Shown piece by piece: positions 1 to 7,807 of a DNA stretch of 64,000 bases. The DNA is from Nostoc paludosum FACHB-159 (GTDB lineage Bacteria; Cyanobacteriota; Cyanobacteriia; Cyanobacteriales; Nostocaceae), in NCBI RefSeq assembly GCF_014698835.1, contig NZ_JACJTU010000003.1, positions 1 to 64,000 of the forward strand, in the 5' to 3' direction. The notes beneath the pieces are model-generated. The model was not told the DNA's origin and did not search any database. It saw only the letters and a program-made list of their open reading frames with translations. The position numbers and the translations under genes were made by a program. How positions within the stretch are numbered: the first letter of the stretch is position 1; each line of letters begins with the position of its first letter.

Positions 1-67
1 TTACTGGTAAATATTTTTAATCGGCGGTGAATTCAACAATGTGTCAATTAATTTATCCTAAATCTGG

Positions 68-280
68 CTAATCCAGGTGTTTTTTTCTCCCTCGTGAGAA
101 ATCCGGGTTAGGTGCAAATTTTTCAGCAGCTAAACGGATTCGTCCTGCATCAAATTCTGAAATATTGCTGCTATAGCTTTTGACTGCAATGTTAAGTTTG
201 TCGCAAATTGCTACTAACTCTCTGTTATCCAAACTCAATTCTTTTGATAGTTCATAGATTCTGACTTGGGCGTTGTTCAT
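68..280 (-). pseudogene. Truncated IF2N-domain paralogue of the helicase N-terminus
   Basis: A 70-residue reading frame whose first ~53 residues closely match the N-terminus of the 1492-residue helicase encoded at 7808-12286 (shared [17 protein letters not shown] and RIRLA blocks). This is the small helical IF2N-type domain named after initiation factor IF-2. After residue ~53 the similarity stops and the frame ends in an unrelated basic tail (SRGRKKHLD). The helicase proper is absent, so this is most simply the 5' stub of a second helicase copy, lying head-behind-tail with the C-terminal remnant at 558-751. It could still be expressed as a small IF2N protein, since the domain is intact. The window edge prevents seeing whether more of the copy lies to the left. 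Confidence 0.6.
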
Positions 281-401
281 CTACTGCTTGCCTTTGCCAA
301 CAAAGTTTCCCAAGTCTAGTATTCCCAAATGCTGGCAAGGAACAACATTTTCAACTTCTGTTACTTTGCCTATTTTGTGTATATTGTCCACCAACAAGTT
401 T

Positions 402-434
402 ATATTACCGACTTTTGTAAAAAGTCGGTAATAT
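402..434. repeat. Perfect 15-bp inverted repeat with 3-nt loop
   Basis: ATATTACCGACTTTT at 402-416 is followed by GTA and then by its exact reverse complement at 420-434. It lies between the helicase stubs. It has no adjacent T-run long enough to be a convincing terminator. A small mobile palindrome or a protein-binding site is possible. A 72-codon frame runs through it (281-499, minus) and is judged to be chance. Confidence 0.7.
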
Positions 435-557
435 GATACTTTTACATTTAAAGCGAAAAATACTAGCTTTTGTGATGGGTAATTTGCCAAGTATATCACC
501 TAAATTGAGTGTAAAAATTCTTGAGATTATCATCAATAAGTTTACCTGATGAGACAA

Positions 558-751
558 TAAACATCAACGAAACCTTCATATAAACTCACAATATTTTAAC
601 TTCAAAATAGTATTTACAATTTTACATGATTAATGGCTAAATAAATTATGAGAATCAACAATTACTAGTAGTTATTGAGCGCGATAAAAAGCAAGATTTA
701 CCCGTTATGGTTTGTTCGCAAATCCCACATTTCCTTTACTATCTTTGTGAA
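558..751 (-). pseudogene. C-terminal remnant of a second helicase copy
   Basis: On the minus strand this stretch translates to a decayed version of the last ~60 residues of the helicase at 7808-12286. The readable blocks KGNVGFANKP, RVNLAFYRAQ and LLVIVDSHNLFSH correspond to [20 protein letters not shown] and [13 protein letters not shown] in the intact protein, at the same spacing. They are broken by stop codons after NKP, after RAQ and after FSH. DNA similarity is strong from about 559 to 750, then stops where the IS630 element begins (757). The rest of the copy is not found on the other side of the element, so the insertion either coincided with or followed a deletion. Non-functional. Confidence 0.85.
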
Positions 752-835
752 AGATAAGTAGGTAGGCACGAAAAAACCGAACTATGTGAAGATAAGTAAA
801 TACGGAGAATAAATCTGCCGAGGTAACTAATATAT

Positions 836-1318
836 ATGGGCTCTCGTTTAAGAGTGTTCCTGAGTCGTGAGCAAGACAGAACTTTGTTCAACCTGAGAAC
901 AGCAGATGTACCACAGAAAGTCAAAGACCGAGCAGAAGTAATTAGGTTAAATGCACACGGTTGGTATGTGGAAAAAATAGCGGCTCATGTAAATTGGACT
1001 TCACAGACAGTCAGAGAAGTTTTGCATAAATGGGAAAAACATGGTCTACAAGGGCTATGGGAACAACCAGGCAGAGGAGGGAAAGCAACATGGCAGGAAG
1101 AGGACATAGTATTTTTGGAAGAATGCCTGAAAAAAGAACCACGAACATACAACAGTCATCAGTTGGCGCAAAAGTTAGAAACTGAACGCGCGATTAAACT
1201 GAGTCCCGACAGAATTAGACGGGTACTCAAAAAAAGGGGATCGATTGGAAGCGAGCCAGAAAAAGCCACAAAAGAAAACAAGACCCCACCGTTCGAGAGT
1301 ACAAACAAGCTGACCTAG
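836..1318 (+). CDS. IS630-family transposase, N-terminal part (DNA-binding)
   Basis: A 160-residue frame with two helix-turn-helix-like regions (about residues 35-70 and 85-130), including WYVEKIAAHVNWTSQTVREV and LSPDRIRRVLKKRG. These match the DNA-binding half of IS630-group transposases. The start at 836 is the first ATG after the terminal repeat. The frame diverges from the family after the A7G4 run at 1229-1239, and its last ~28 codons are out-of-frame translation; the true continuation is the -1 frame. It would act at the inverted repeats of its own element. Whether this truncated product is made alone, possibly as a repressor, cannot be told from sequence. Confidence 0.8.
   Translation: MGSRLRVFLSREQDRTLFNLRTADVPQKVKDRAEVIRLNAHGWYVEKIAAHVNWTSQTVREVLHKWEKHGLQGLWEQPGRGGKATWQEEDIVFLEECLKKEPRTYNSHQLAQKLETERAIKLSPDRIRRVLKKRGSIGSEPEKATKENKTPPFESTNKLT
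1229..1239 (+). other. Probable frameshift or slippage site (A7G4)
   Basis: The run AAAAAAAGGGG lies in the overlap of the two transposase frames. Reading the -1 frame from here gives the family-typical sequence DWKRARKSHKRKQDP and then runs without a stop into the catalytic domain. Frameshift expression at A-rich runs is established for many insertion sequences. Either ribosomal -1 shifting or transcriptional slippage would produce the full ~350-residue transposase. Confidence 0.6.
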
Positions 1319-1890
1319 AAATGCTCGAATTATTTGCGGCGACGGGAGAAATAGACCTCAAGTATTTAGATGAATCAGGGTTTTGCTTGTGGAGTGAACC
1401 CGGTTACACCTATTACTTTCGCGGTGAACAAAAACGTTTGGAACAAACTCTTCGTCGTGGTCGCCGACTCAGCATCATCGGATTTCTTCAACCTTTGATC
1501 AGTTTTGTTTATGGTTTAGTCATTGGGGGCGTTAACCGGAAGTCTTATATCCAGATGATGGAGGAAGAAGCTGCTGATGCTCAGAAAACCGGACGTATTC
1601 GCGTAATTGTCCAAGATAACGGGCCAATACACCGATGTCATGAGGTACAAGAACTCTGGCCTAAATGGGAGAGCATGGGTTTGTACATCTTCTTTTTACC
1701 CAAATATTGTTCCCAAATGAATCCCATTGAATTGGAATGGCAGCATCTTAAAAAAGATGAACTAAGAGGTCAAACATTTGATGATGAATTAGACCTTGCT
1801 TATGCCGTAATTAATGGTGTTGAAGCTAGAGGAAAAAAAGGAGATTACAGTACTCAACGTGTTAAATTTAACTCTAATTCCACTGCTTAA
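1231..1890 (+). CDS. IS630-family transposase, catalytic DDE part (needs frameshift)
   Basis: The catalytic half of the transposase is read in the -1 frame relative to the upstream part; the frame is open from the A7 run at 1229-1235 and has its own ATG at 1321. The three acidic residues of the DDE nuclease are recognisable: LKYLDESGF (first D), VIVQDNGPIH (second D) and QMNPIELEWQHLK (E). The spacing is that of IS630 enzymes, which cut and paste into TA dinucleotides. The C-terminus is complete, ending 40 bp before the right inverted repeat. Without frameshifting, a protein starting at 1321 would lack the DNA-binding domain and should be inactive. Confidence 0.85.
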   Translation, partial: KKGIDWKRARKSHKRKQDPTVREYKQADLEMLELFAATGEIDLKYLDESGFCLWSEPGYTYYFRGEQKRLEQTLRRGRRLSIIGFLQPLISFVYGLVIGGVNRKSYIQMMEEEAADAQKTGRIRVIVQDNGPIHRCHEVQELWPKWESMGLYIFFLPKYCSQMNPIELEWQHLKKDELRGQTFDDELDLAYAVINGVEARGKKGDYSTQRVKFNSNSTA

Positions 1891-1969
1891 TGTTTCGTTA
1901 CATACTTGGAAATTTTCCCACCCACCTACTTAGTCGAAATTTATGGAGATTATAATTTTGAATTTTCCT

Positions 1970-4651
1970 TTAGGGGTTTGACGGCTGTTGCAAATTAAGC
2001 TCTTGGAATGGTTCAGAAGATTCTTCCAATTTCAAGCTACCAGCAGATTTACCATTGATTTGTAGAGTGTATTGACCCTGTGGCAAGCTTTCTAAATAAT
2101 ACACTCCGGCACCGTTGGTCACGGAAAAACGCCGAGTCTCTCGATCTGTTTGTATAGCTTCTACCCGTGCGCCTGCGATCGCTTGACCTTGAGCATCCGT
2201 AACTACCCCCGATCGCGTGTAAGAACGAATTAGCGGAATCATCACAGGGGTGTAACTCCCAGCAATCACATCAACGGCTAAACCCTCAACCGCAGCCTGC
2301 CAATCAGGGGGTAAACCTGCTGGATCGAGGTCGAGGCGATAAATTCCAGGAGACATGCGTACTAAAGTGCGATCGCCTTGGATTTGTGGTGAAAATGACT
2401 TCAGAGATTTATTGTTCAAAGTCAACAATAGATCGACATTATCTCTATAAACTTCTTCGCCTCCATCCTGTTTGCCGTTATTGTTCCGGTCAAAAAATGG
2501 CTTAATCGACAGTCCACCCTGTGTACGGAAGTAATTAGAACGGCGATCGCCTGGACTAATACCCCCTTGTAGATTCAGGCTAGAAGCTAAATCGATGCTG
2601 AAAGTTGCTTCGTCGGAACTCGGCGATACACCTTGATAACGCAGCCGTAATAGCAAACCTGGTAAAACTGTTGTTGACAATGTGGCTAGTAGTCCACTAC
2701 GTTCACAACCAATGCCATAACCCAACTGTGCTTCCCACTGATAGCTACCATCAATGGCCTGTTGTTGCGAACGATAGCGCCAACCCACACTTAGCAAGCT
2801 ATCGCTACGATTTTGATTGAGTGTTTCATAATTTAACAGCAGCGAGTTGCCACTAGTTGAAAAGCGGTTTTTAGAGAAGTTGTAACTCAGTTCCGACAAA
2901 CTGCCAATTTCGTTACCGCGTTGCGCTAATTCGAGTCTACCGAGACGTTGCAGCAAATTCCACCGCAGGCGGTTTTTAGTATCTAAGCCGACACGCGCAA
3001 AGGTAAAGGCATCTTTGCCACTCAAATTAATTTGCATTCCGCCAGATGTCGCATCAGCGGTGTCAGTACTGGCGAATAAGGTGAATTGAGGCAAAACTCG
3101 CCAATCTACATTAAAACGGCTAGACAAGCGATCGCTGGTAAATGCAGCACTCACACTGGAAGATGGATTATAGCGAATATCTGTATTCACATTCCACTTA
3201 TTGCCCGTCAGTGCTGAAACTGCTACCTGCAAAGGGAACTTTCCAGGACGCCAAAATAATTCTCCTAAGGCTCTAGCCGATTCGTCATAAACTCCACCTA
3301 AGCCTACTGTCAAATTTTCCGATAAACCCCAACGCCCAGCAATTCCTCCCCGAAACTCAGAAAAGTTTCCCAATAAACTTTGATTTGCCAAAAAATCCCG
3401 TCGTAAACCACCAGAAAAGATTAATCCGGAAGCACCTGCTGGTAATTGTCCCAGTACTGAAGAAAAAGTAGCCTCTTGAATTTGTGGTTGGGCGGTGAGT
3501 CGCCCTTGGGGATACAGCAAGATGCGATAATTATTGCCGAAAAATTGATTTTGGCTTTTAATATTTTCAAAGCGGTAAATCCCAGAAGAATCAACTAAAA
3601 TTTCGGCAATTACGCGATCGCCAAAACCTTGTACTAACCGCACTAATGTACCTGGTTCAGCTTTACCAGAAATTGTGCGTCCAATAGCATCTGCTTGTAA
3701 ACGCTGGCGGGGATCGGAAAAACCACCACTAAAGGGTTGAGGTGGTACAAACCCCTGTCGTTGAATGTATGTAAAGCCCCAATAGTCTCCTGTTCCTTGA
3801 GTTTGCCAAAAAGTTGGCTGAGAACCCACAAAATAATCAGCTGAATTAGTTTGTCGTAAAAACTGGGCTTCGGCAATATTCCAAGTTCGCTGATTTTGTA
3901 AATTTGGTTGATCGGTACGGATGAACCACGAACCACCGAAAGCACTACCAACAGCCATCAGATCGCCTCTATAACTTGTCGATCTGGTAGTACTACCGCT
4001 AGCATTTACCTTTTGCTCAACTGCGGCAACACTAAAACTTTGAGGCGCAATGCGTGGTAGTCCTTCTAGTTGAATCGGAGTTTCTGTTTCTGCTAGTTTG
4101 CCACTAATTCGATCTAGCCCTGGAACATCTAAAACAATGGCATATTCATTGATGTCAAATTTCGCCGCTACACCAAATAGAGTTTGTAAATCTTGAATTG
4201 TTAAGACTAATCCTAATTCTGGATCGGTGCGAAGTTTTGTTGGGTCGATGCGAGTCACAACAGTAGGCGATCGCACTTCTAATTGACCATCAGTTAAGGT
4301 GGTAACATTTAATTTCAACCCTTGAATGACAGCATCATAGGGTAATAGCCAATTTGCAAAATCAATTGCTTGGGAACCATCTTCTTGACCACGTACTAAA
4401 ACGCTAGGATTGACATTGCGGTTGCCTACATTCAATCCTACGGGAAAAACTTTAAATTCGGATTCCTTAGCTAATTCGGTATTTGTAGGCGTTTGTAGAT
4501 TTGAAATCGCAGGTGTATCTGCCTTAGCTGGGGCGATGGTGATTTGACAGATAAGAGCGATCGCAGCTAGCAGGCATTTACCTCTATTTACTAACCGAAG
4601 TTGCACAAATTTTTCACTTCTCAGTAAATTTATGTATAAAAATAGAGACAT
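1970..4651 (-). CDS. Usher-like outer-membrane protein of a chaperone/usher locus
   Basis: An 893-residue protein with an N-terminal signal region (hydrophobic to about residue 43, ending PAKA). A short E-set-like module lies near residues 325-380 (SGKAEPGTLVRLVQGFGDRV). A long stretch of alternating polar/hydrophobic strands follows (about 395-690) that reads as a beta-barrel. An acidic loop resembling a calcium site (DRNNNGKQDGGEE, ~720) precedes a carboxypeptidase-regulatory-like beta-sandwich at the end (about 815-880, GVVTDAQGQAIAGARVEA). This order resembles ushers that secrete and assemble spore-coat-protein-U/archaic-type pili. The gene is last in an apparent operon after two pilin-like genes and a PapD-like chaperone, which supports the role strongly. 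It is otherwise easily mistaken for a generic carboxypeptidase-regulatory-like protein. Usher function is inferred; barrel topology was not computed. Confidence 0.65.
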   Translation of the reverse strand: MSLFLYINLLRSEKFVQLRLVNRGKCLLAAIALICQITIAPAKADTPAISNLQTPTNTELAKESEFKVFPVGLNVGNRNVNPSVLVRGQEDGSQAIDFANWLLPYDAVIQGLKLNVTTLTDGQLEVRSPTVVTRIDPTKLRTDPELGLVLTIQDLQTLFGVAAKFDINEYAIVLDVPGLDRISGKLAETETPIQLEGLPRIAPQSFSVAAVEQKVNASGSTTRSTSYRGDLMAVGSAFGGSWFIRTDQPNLQNQRTWNIAEAQFLRQTNSADYFVGSQPTFWQTQGTGDYWGFTYIQRQGFVPPQPFSGGFSDPRQRLQADAIGRTISGKAEPGTLVRLVQGFGDRVIAEILVDSSGIYRFENIKSQNQFFGNNYRILLYPQGRLTAQPQIQEATFSSVLGQLPAGASGLIFSGGLRRDFLANQSLLGNFSEFRGGIAGRWGLSENLTVGLGGVYDESARALGELFWRPGKFPLQVAVSALTGNKWNVNTDIRYNPSSSVSAAFTSDRLSSRFNVDWRVLPQFTLFASTDTADATSGGMQINLSGKDAFTFARVGLDTKNRLRWNLLQRLGRLELAQRGNEIGSLSELSYNFSKNRFSTSGNSLLLNYETLNQNRSDSLLSVGWRYRSQQQAIDGSYQWEAQLGYGIGCERSGLLATLSTTVLPGLLLRLRYQGVSPSSDEATFSIDLASSLNLQGGISPGDRRSNYFRTQGGLSIKPFFDRNNNGKQDGGEEVYRDNVDLLLTLNNKSLKSFSPQIQGDRTLVRMSPGIYRLDLDPAGLPPDWQAAVEGLAVDVIAGSYTPVMIPLIRSYTRSGVVTDAQGQAIAGARVEAIQTDRETRRFSVTNGAGVYYLESLPQGQYTLQINGKSAGSLKLEESSEPFQELNLQQPSNP

Positions 4652-4771
4652 TTTACAACGTCTCTACAAATATATAATTCCCACGCAGCAAGTAAAATTA
4701 TCGATATTAAGCTGACGAGAGCATTTAACGCAGCAGTTTTTTTTCGTGTTACCTGTTGCCTTCTATACAAG

Positions 4772-5599
4772 CTATTTTTTTTCTAATGCAGCGGTTTGTG
4801 TAGGAATCGTAACATTTACATTGAAGGGCAACTTATTTTTGTTATTGTCTTCACCCCAGACCAACTCACCACTTAGCTGATATTGACCAGGTTTGAGGGC
4901 TGGTTGGTCTTTATTGGGGTAATTTAATAAGAAATTGCGATCGCTATTTGCCACTACAGCATTAGCAGATATCTGCCCAGTTTTGATAACAGTTTGCCCT
5001 TGGCGTAAAGTCCAATTTAAACTAGGGAGAACAGTTGCTTGACCGCTATTCCGAACTAAGATTTGAATTTGTTTTTGTTCTTGATTAAAGCTGGCACTAT
5101 CAATTGCTAGTTGGGGAGAAAGATTGCCTATTCTGACATAGAATGTTACACCAATTCTTGCCACCAAAGTAACGTTATTACCAGCACCATCTTGTGATTG
5201 ATTGAGAGTTTCATTAAATATTACCGCCCGATATTCTCCGTCAGGTAAATTAGGAGCCAAGCGACTGATGAGGCGCACCCGCCGAACTTCTCCTGGTTGG
5301 ACAGTCAACTCACGCGGTGAAAATTGCAGATAGCTCGTCAGGTCATTAGGGCTAGAGGGTAAGGTTTGAAACCCTGTATCACGGTTATATGTGAAAGGTT
5401 GAGCATAGATCCGAATACGAGAAGGGGTCTTACTAGTATTGGAAATTGTTATCATTCCTTGGGCTTGTCCGCGTTCTGCTTTGGCTTCAATTACCAGTGG
5501 AGAAACGCTCATTTGTGCTTTAGCAGCAACAGGAAACAAAATTAGGGCAAATAAGCCGGCACTAACAGCAGCTAAAGAGCGCCAATTATTATTGAGCAT
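4772..5599 (-). CDS. PapD-like periplasmic fimbrial chaperone
   Basis: A 275-residue protein with a clear signal peptide (cleavage after VAAKAQ). Domain 1 has the hallmarks of pilus chaperones: SVSPLVIEAKAERGQA (strand A1), MITISNTSKTPSRIRIYAQ, and an FSPRELTVQPGEVRRVRLI segment like the conserved G1 donor-strand region. Then comes GEYRAVIFNE and a second Ig-like domain. Pilus chaperones hold secreted subunits in the periplasm and deliver them to the usher. It sits 120 bp upstream of the usher-like gene and 180 bp downstream of two small secreted proteins, all on the same strand. The length fits the family. No partner outside the cluster is needed to explain it. Confidence 0.75.
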   Translation of the reverse strand: MLNNNWRSLAAVSAGLFALILFPVAAKAQMSVSPLVIEAKAERGQAQGMITISNTSKTPSRIRIYAQPFTYNRDTGFQTLPSSPNDLTSYLQFSPRELTVQPGEVRRVRLISRLAPNLPDGEYRAVIFNETLNQSQDGAGNNVTLVARIGVTFYVRIGNLSPQLAIDSASFNQEQKQIQILVRNSGQATVLPSLNWTLRQGQTVIKTGQISANAVVANSDRNFLLNYPNKDQPALKPGQYQLSGELVWGEDNNKNKLPFNVNVTIPTQTAALEKK

Positions 5600-5779
5600 A
5601 TTTATAACTATGGCAGGATTGCAAATTTAATTCCTGATTTATAGTTCCCAAAAGCAGACTTATTTATCTATAGGTCATCAGAAAAATATCTTGCCACTTG
5701 AAGATTTACTCTCTAGCAGCAAGATATTCAGCAACTATTTTTCTCAATCAATTTGAAGGTAAACTGCAAAAATTCTAGA

Positions 5780-6253
5780 CTATGGCACGATAGTCAATGT
5801 TGTTACATAGCTGTAGTTTCCAGGAACTAGGGTACTGCCTTTATCTACTATCATGTCTATATCCAAAGGCAAGCCACTACCAGAGGGCAGTAACACAGAA
5901 TTACTACTCTGAGAATCTGTACTGCCAAAAGGTGAGTTGATTATCCCAACAGAGTAAGAGGGTGTAAAGCTAGGACCTCCAGTCTGCTGTGGCTTAGATA
6001 TACTCACTCTGGCACCTTGGTTACAGCTAACAAAAACCTTACCAAATGCTCCTCCAGGAAATCCTCCCGCTAGTGCAGTTGGGTTAGTCACCTGGTTGAG
6101 TCCCAATTTACCAGGGGTAATTTGATCGAAGTTGCAGACACCACTGACATTTCCTGTAAACGGAACATCAGCAGTTTGTGCCAATGTTTTGGGTGCAAGA
6201 GCAGCAGAACCAACAATTATCAAAGCAGCAGTTAATAAAGAACGACGAATCAT
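5780..6253 (-). CDS. Secreted pilin-like protein (spore coat protein U type), cysteine-bearing
   Basis: A 157-residue protein with a signal peptide ending KTLAQ and a mature N-terminus starting TADVPFTGNVSG. The mature part is small, beta-rich and Gly/Ser/Pro-rich, with two cysteines (CNFDQ and VSCNQG) that could form the disulphide seen in many pilin folds. It ends VTTLTIVP, a hydrophobic strand like the C-terminal strand of secreted subunits. It shares its mature start and its C-terminal pattern with the neighbour at 6295-6774, from which it is separated by 41 bp. Its position directly before a PapD-like chaperone and an usher supports a pilus subunit or surface-coat role. Assignment to the SCPU group is by resemblance. 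Confidence 0.6.
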   Translation of the reverse strand: MIRRSLLTAALIIVGSAALAPKTLAQTADVPFTGNVSGVCNFDQITPGKLGLNQVTNPTALAGGFPGGAFGKVFVSCNQGARVSISKPQQTGGPSFTPSYSVGIINSPFGSTDSQSSNSVLLPSGSGLPLDIDMIVDKGSTLVPGNYSYVTTLTIVP

Positions 6254-6294
6254 TTTTTAATCCTTTTAAAATAAATAAGGGTTGGAGAAAACAG

Positions 6295-6774
6295 TTATGG
6301 TGCGATGGTTAACGTAACTACGTAGGTATAAGTTCCTGGTGTAAAAGCTACTGGCCGCTTTACTAACAAACCGACCTCTAGATTGGTGTTGCCTGGCGGC
6401 AAAATTCCACTCCCACCACCAACATCACTGCGAAGGCTGGTTGAACCAAATTTTAAAAACCCAATGTGCGTTGTCTGGGATGGATCGACACTAGGCCCAG
6501 ATACTAACCTTGGGGCAGAAACAGAGATGGTGGCAGATGTGCTGCTTTGCACACTCATAGTCGCAGGAGTTTGCGATTCAAACTTTGTCGGAATTCCACC
6601 AGAATCACTAGAAATAGTTGGTTCAGCAGTACCAGGGGCAGGAGAACTAAAGGTAGCTTCAACTGGAACTGTTCCACTGAAAGGAACATCTGCACTTTGA
6701 GCTAGTACAGCTCGATTTAGAGCGAATGCACTTGCCAGCAACAGGCTAGAGGTTAACGCCAGACGGTAAAGCAT
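6295..6774 (-). CDS. Secreted pilin-like protein, cysteine-free paralogue
   Basis: A 159-residue protein with a signal peptide ending AVLAQ. The mature N-terminus SADVPFSGTV is nearly the same as that of the next gene (5780-6253), and so is the ending YTYVVTLTIAP; the centre has diverged and has lost both cysteines. The composition is Ser/Thr/Pro-rich and beta-like. It is the first gene of the four-gene minus-strand cluster (pilin-like, pilin-like, chaperone, usher) and so probably marks the operon start. The pair may be a major and a minor subunit, or tip and shaft, but nothing in the sequence says which. No close named family is recognised beyond the general SCPU/pilin pattern. Confidence 0.55.
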   Translation of the reverse strand: MLYRLALTSSLLLASAFALNRAVLAQSADVPFSGTVPVEATFSSPAPGTAEPTISSDSGGIPTKFESQTPATMSVQSSTSATISVSAPRLVSGPSVDPSQTTHIGFLKFGSTSLRSDVGGGSGILPPGNTNLEVGLLVKRPVAFTPGTYTYVVTLTIAP

Positions 6775-7008
6775 AAAAAAGTTAACTGATTGCTCAGCTT
6801 TTTCCTGTATCAGTGCCTTGTTTTTAGATTAGCAATCAAATACTACAATCTAGATAGAGAAAATACGCAATTCTTATTCCTAAGATCGAATTGCGTTAGA
6901 ATACTTAGTCCAAGTTATGATTTATGAAATTCTAGATTTTGCATCCGTGGATTTGTAGGATGCCTGCGGTGTTTGCTAGCTTACGCACACTACTTTATAC
7001 AGGCGACC

Positions 7009-7029
7009 AAGATGCCCACCCCACAAGAT
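7009..7029. repeat. Interspersed repeat, exact 21-nt copy of 63974-63994
   Basis: AAGATGCCCACCCCACAAGA plus T occurs here and again at the far end of the window (63974-63994), 57 kb away and in the same orientation. Here it lies in the gap 6775-7072 between the pilus locus and the Uma2 gene. Apart from a weak stem the rest of that gap shows no feature. Confidence 0.6.
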
Positions 7030-7072
7030 TGAATAATTTATTTCTTGGAAATCCTTTAAGAGAAATCACCAG

Positions 7073-7669
7073 CTATTTCTGAAGCGCCTGCTGAAAAGTC
7101 TTGATGGCATCAACATGATTCACCATATCAATGCAGCGTAACAACAAATCCAGATCGATCCCTTTGACCTCTTCACTACTAGAAAGTTTTTCATAGTGAA
7201 GTTTGTTGCCCTCTTGACGCAAGTGATAAACTTCTAATACGCCATCCTCCCAGAACCACACTTCAGGAATCTTAAACCGCTTGTATGCTTCCAGTTTGTT
7301 GATACCGCCACTGGTAAACACCACCTCTACCGCCAAATTAGGACGCACTCGACCAGGAGCAAGTTTATAAGATTCATCCGCCTCTCGTTTGACAGCACCC
7401 GCTTCACTTTCCAAGGTCATTGAGCCAGTTGGAGTAAAGTCGAACCCTGGCATGAGCAGGTAAAGCTCTAACAATGCGGCAATTCTCTTCTTAACAGTTT
7501 CGTGCGGTTCTCCAGGCATTCTTCGGATCTCCAAAACACCATCTAAAAAAGACAGCCGATATCCTGGGCGGTCTAATAATTGCTCAACTGCTTTGAATTC
7601 TCTCCAAGTCAGTCCCTCAAATAAAAGGGGTGATTCTTTTATGGGTGTAGTAATGGCTGCTGTAGTCAT
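7073..7669 (-). CDS. Uma2 family (DUF820) restriction-endonuclease-fold protein
   Basis: A 198-residue protein with the Uma2 pattern: YRLSFLDGVLEIRRMPG (edge strand and acidic residue), EADESYKL, then RPNLAVEVVFTSGG (conserved E-V core of the PD-(D/E)XK fold), LEAYKRFKIPEVWFWEDGVL and a C-terminal YEKL region. These genes are present in dozens of copies in filamentous cyanobacteria; the nuclease fold is established but the biological role is not. The gene is alone between the pilus cluster and the helicase, on the same strand. The length is normal, and no residue of the core appears lost. A second, distant member lies at 61086-61703. Confidence 0.85.
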   Translation of the reverse strand: MTTAAITTPIKESPLLFEGLTWREFKAVEQLLDRPGYRLSFLDGVLEIRRMPGEPHETVKKRIAALLELYLLMPGFDFTPTGSMTLESEAGAVKREADESYKLAPGRVRPNLAVEVVFTSGGINKLEAYKRFKIPEVWFWEDGVLEVYHLRQEGNKLHYEKLSSSEEVKGIDLDLLLRCIDMVNHVDAIKTFQQALQK

Positions 7670-7807
7670 AAAAGTCTCCAGTCTGTTTCCAAATGAGCAA
7701 TTATCAGCTTTGGAGTTCAGTTGGTTAATTCTAACTTCTTTCTAAGATATTAAAAATTACTTTTTATTTCTTCAGCGTTTAATTCACAACAAAAGCTATT
7801 TTTTCGC

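Larger units (their letters stand above)
757..1930 (+). mobile_element. IS630-family insertion sequence (about 1.17 kb)
   Basis: The element has imperfect terminal inverted repeats: AGTAGGTAGG at the left end and CCCACCTACT at the right end. It is flanked by TA on both sides (755-756 and 1931-1932), as expected from the TA target duplication of the IS630/Tc1-mariner group. It carries one transposase split over two overlapping frames (836-1318 and ~1231-1890). The left end abuts the decayed helicase remnant. The length is normal for the family, so the element looks complete; activity depends on the frameshift. Confidence 0.85.

Noticed and set aside
281-499. 72-codon minus-strand frame directly before the IF2N stub
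   Set aside because: It runs through a perfect palindrome and lacks a ribosome binding site or family pattern; chance frame.
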